From assembly GCF_900100485.1 (NCBI RefSeq), contig NZ_FNDH01000010.1, positions 17,680-81,679 of the forward strand: 64,000 nt of DNA. Direction: 5' to 3'. The first letter of the stretch is position 1; every line of letters starts with the position of its first letter. The translations under genes were made by a program, and so were the position numbers. Shown piece by piece: positions 63,628 through 64,000 of the stretch. The DNA is from Nitrosomonas sp. Nm132. Lineage in GTDB: Bacteria; Pseudomonadota; Gammaproteobacteria; Burkholderiales; Nitrosomonadaceae. The notes beneath the pieces are model-generated. The model saw only the letters and a list, made by a program, of their open reading frames with translations. It was not told the origin of the DNA and ran no database searches.

Positions 63628-63872
63628 AAAGTAGCTAGATTATAGCAAAGTGAGATGTGGCGCTGCAGAAGACCGATATAACAATGGTGCATATTGCCCG
63701 CAGAATAGCGTGGTCATGGGTGACGTTATCGACATTGGTGAATCGGCTCGGCGGTTTATAGCCGCAGGGACGATATCCCGTTTGAGAGAGTGAGCTAGAC
63801 AACGTACCCGATGCAGCGCCACATTTCACAACGAATGGATCTGTACCTTCAGACCACTTGATCCCGACGATT

Positions 63873-64000
63873 TTAAGATGACCCCAATTTAAAGATCAGA
63901 CGAAGTCCAGATCGAGGAAAGAAGGTTTCAGTAGCATTGAGCTCCTCGCAAAGCTTAGCGATGACCTCATCAGTATGTGCGCGTGCGCTGTGGTGCAAAC
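63873..64000 (-). CDS. Transposase-like C-terminal segment, cut by window edge
   Basis: An open frame enters from the right edge and stops at 63873-63875. Its 42 residues include DEVIAKLCEELNATETF and GLRLIFKLGSS, a tail style I associate with transposases, without a sure family. The bases between it and 63627 carry two overlapping short frames without support. Whether the full gene is intact cannot be seen. Confidence 0.3.
   Translation of the reverse strand, partial: LHHSARAHTDEVIAKLCEELNATETFFPRSGLRLIFKLGSS

Noticed and set aside
1..64000. CRISPR arrays, phage attachment sites, replication origin
   Set aside because: No regularly spaced repeats, no integrase with flanking tRNA, and no DnaA-box cluster were seen; the only repeats are the MITEs and the NRPS duplication.

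Overview
This window looks like a chromosomal segment of a betaproteobacterium. A Nitrosomonadaceae member (Nitrosomonas-like) is my best guess. The basis is the housekeeping gene set (ffs-dnaX-ybaB, lptM-lysA, squalene synthase with the hopanoid epimerase HpnA), gene order and protein style. I could not search a database, so the genus is inference.

Layout: (1) 1-4.8 kb, housekeeping: an L,D-transpeptidase fragment, tadA, prmB, rluB, ybaB, dnaX and the 4.5S/SRP RNA. (2) 5.2-42.6 kb, a large siderophore locus. A two-gene operon makes N5-acyl-N5-hydroxyornithine (PvdA/IucD-type monooxygenase plus IucB-type GNAT acyltransferase), and a PvdE/SyrD-type ABC exporter is divergently transcribed. A roughly 27-kb minus-strand operon follows: mbtH, type II thioesterase, Sfp-type phosphopantetheinyl transferase, FAAL-ACP-C-A-PCP, a KS-AT-KR-ACP polyketide synthase, C-A-PCP, and C-A-PCP-E-C-A-PCP-C-A-PCP-TE. 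Upstream sit an ECF (iron-starvation) sigma factor with a Fur-box-like site, and a truncated fragment resembling the start of a TonB-dependent receptor with its own good Fur box. The product should be an acylated peptide with one malonate-derived unit and two or three hydroxamates, in the style of variochelin or cupriachelin lipopeptide siderophores. (3) Inside this locus, at 9.7-14.2 kb and bracketed by two inverted copies of a 162-bp miniature transposable element, is an unrelated cassette: a tyrosinase with two PPC domains, a small MelC1-like caddie candidate, and three exported proteins, two of them sharing a Cys-rich module. (4) 42.9-49.8 kb, mixed accessory DNA: a YedK/HMCES-type protein, an exonuclease/GIY-YIG fusion, remnants of an HsdR-like protein, a frameshifted HNH nuclease with a convergent methyltransferase, a frameshifted RNase H-like gene, and a CAP-domain RTX protein. 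(5) 50-62.6 kb, lipid and housekeeping genes: sulfotransferase, yciA, acyl-CoA ligase, fadE, MCE protein plus lipoprotein, lptM-lysA, squalene synthase, hpnA and an rRNA uracil methyltransferase. (6) 62.6-64 kb, transposase debris, including an IS982-type gene split by a further copy of the 162-bp element.

Regulation can be partly read from the sequence. Two near-perfect iron-starvation sigma promoters (TAAAT-N16-CGTC) lie in the divergent region between the hydroxamate genes and the exporter. A third, weaker one with the same ATTCGTCT -10 region lies upstream of mbtH. With Fur-box-like DNA in front of the sigma gene, this gives a cascade: Fur represses the sigma factor, and the sigma factor activates the biosynthesis and export units.

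The most unusual observations are the MITE family (four copies with exact 4-bp target duplications, one supplying the last codons and the stop of the ABC exporter), the 1.84-kb apparently identical block shared by two NRPS genes that ends at the A3 motif (a natural adenylation subdomain exchange), and the tyrosinase/caddie pair without signal peptides.
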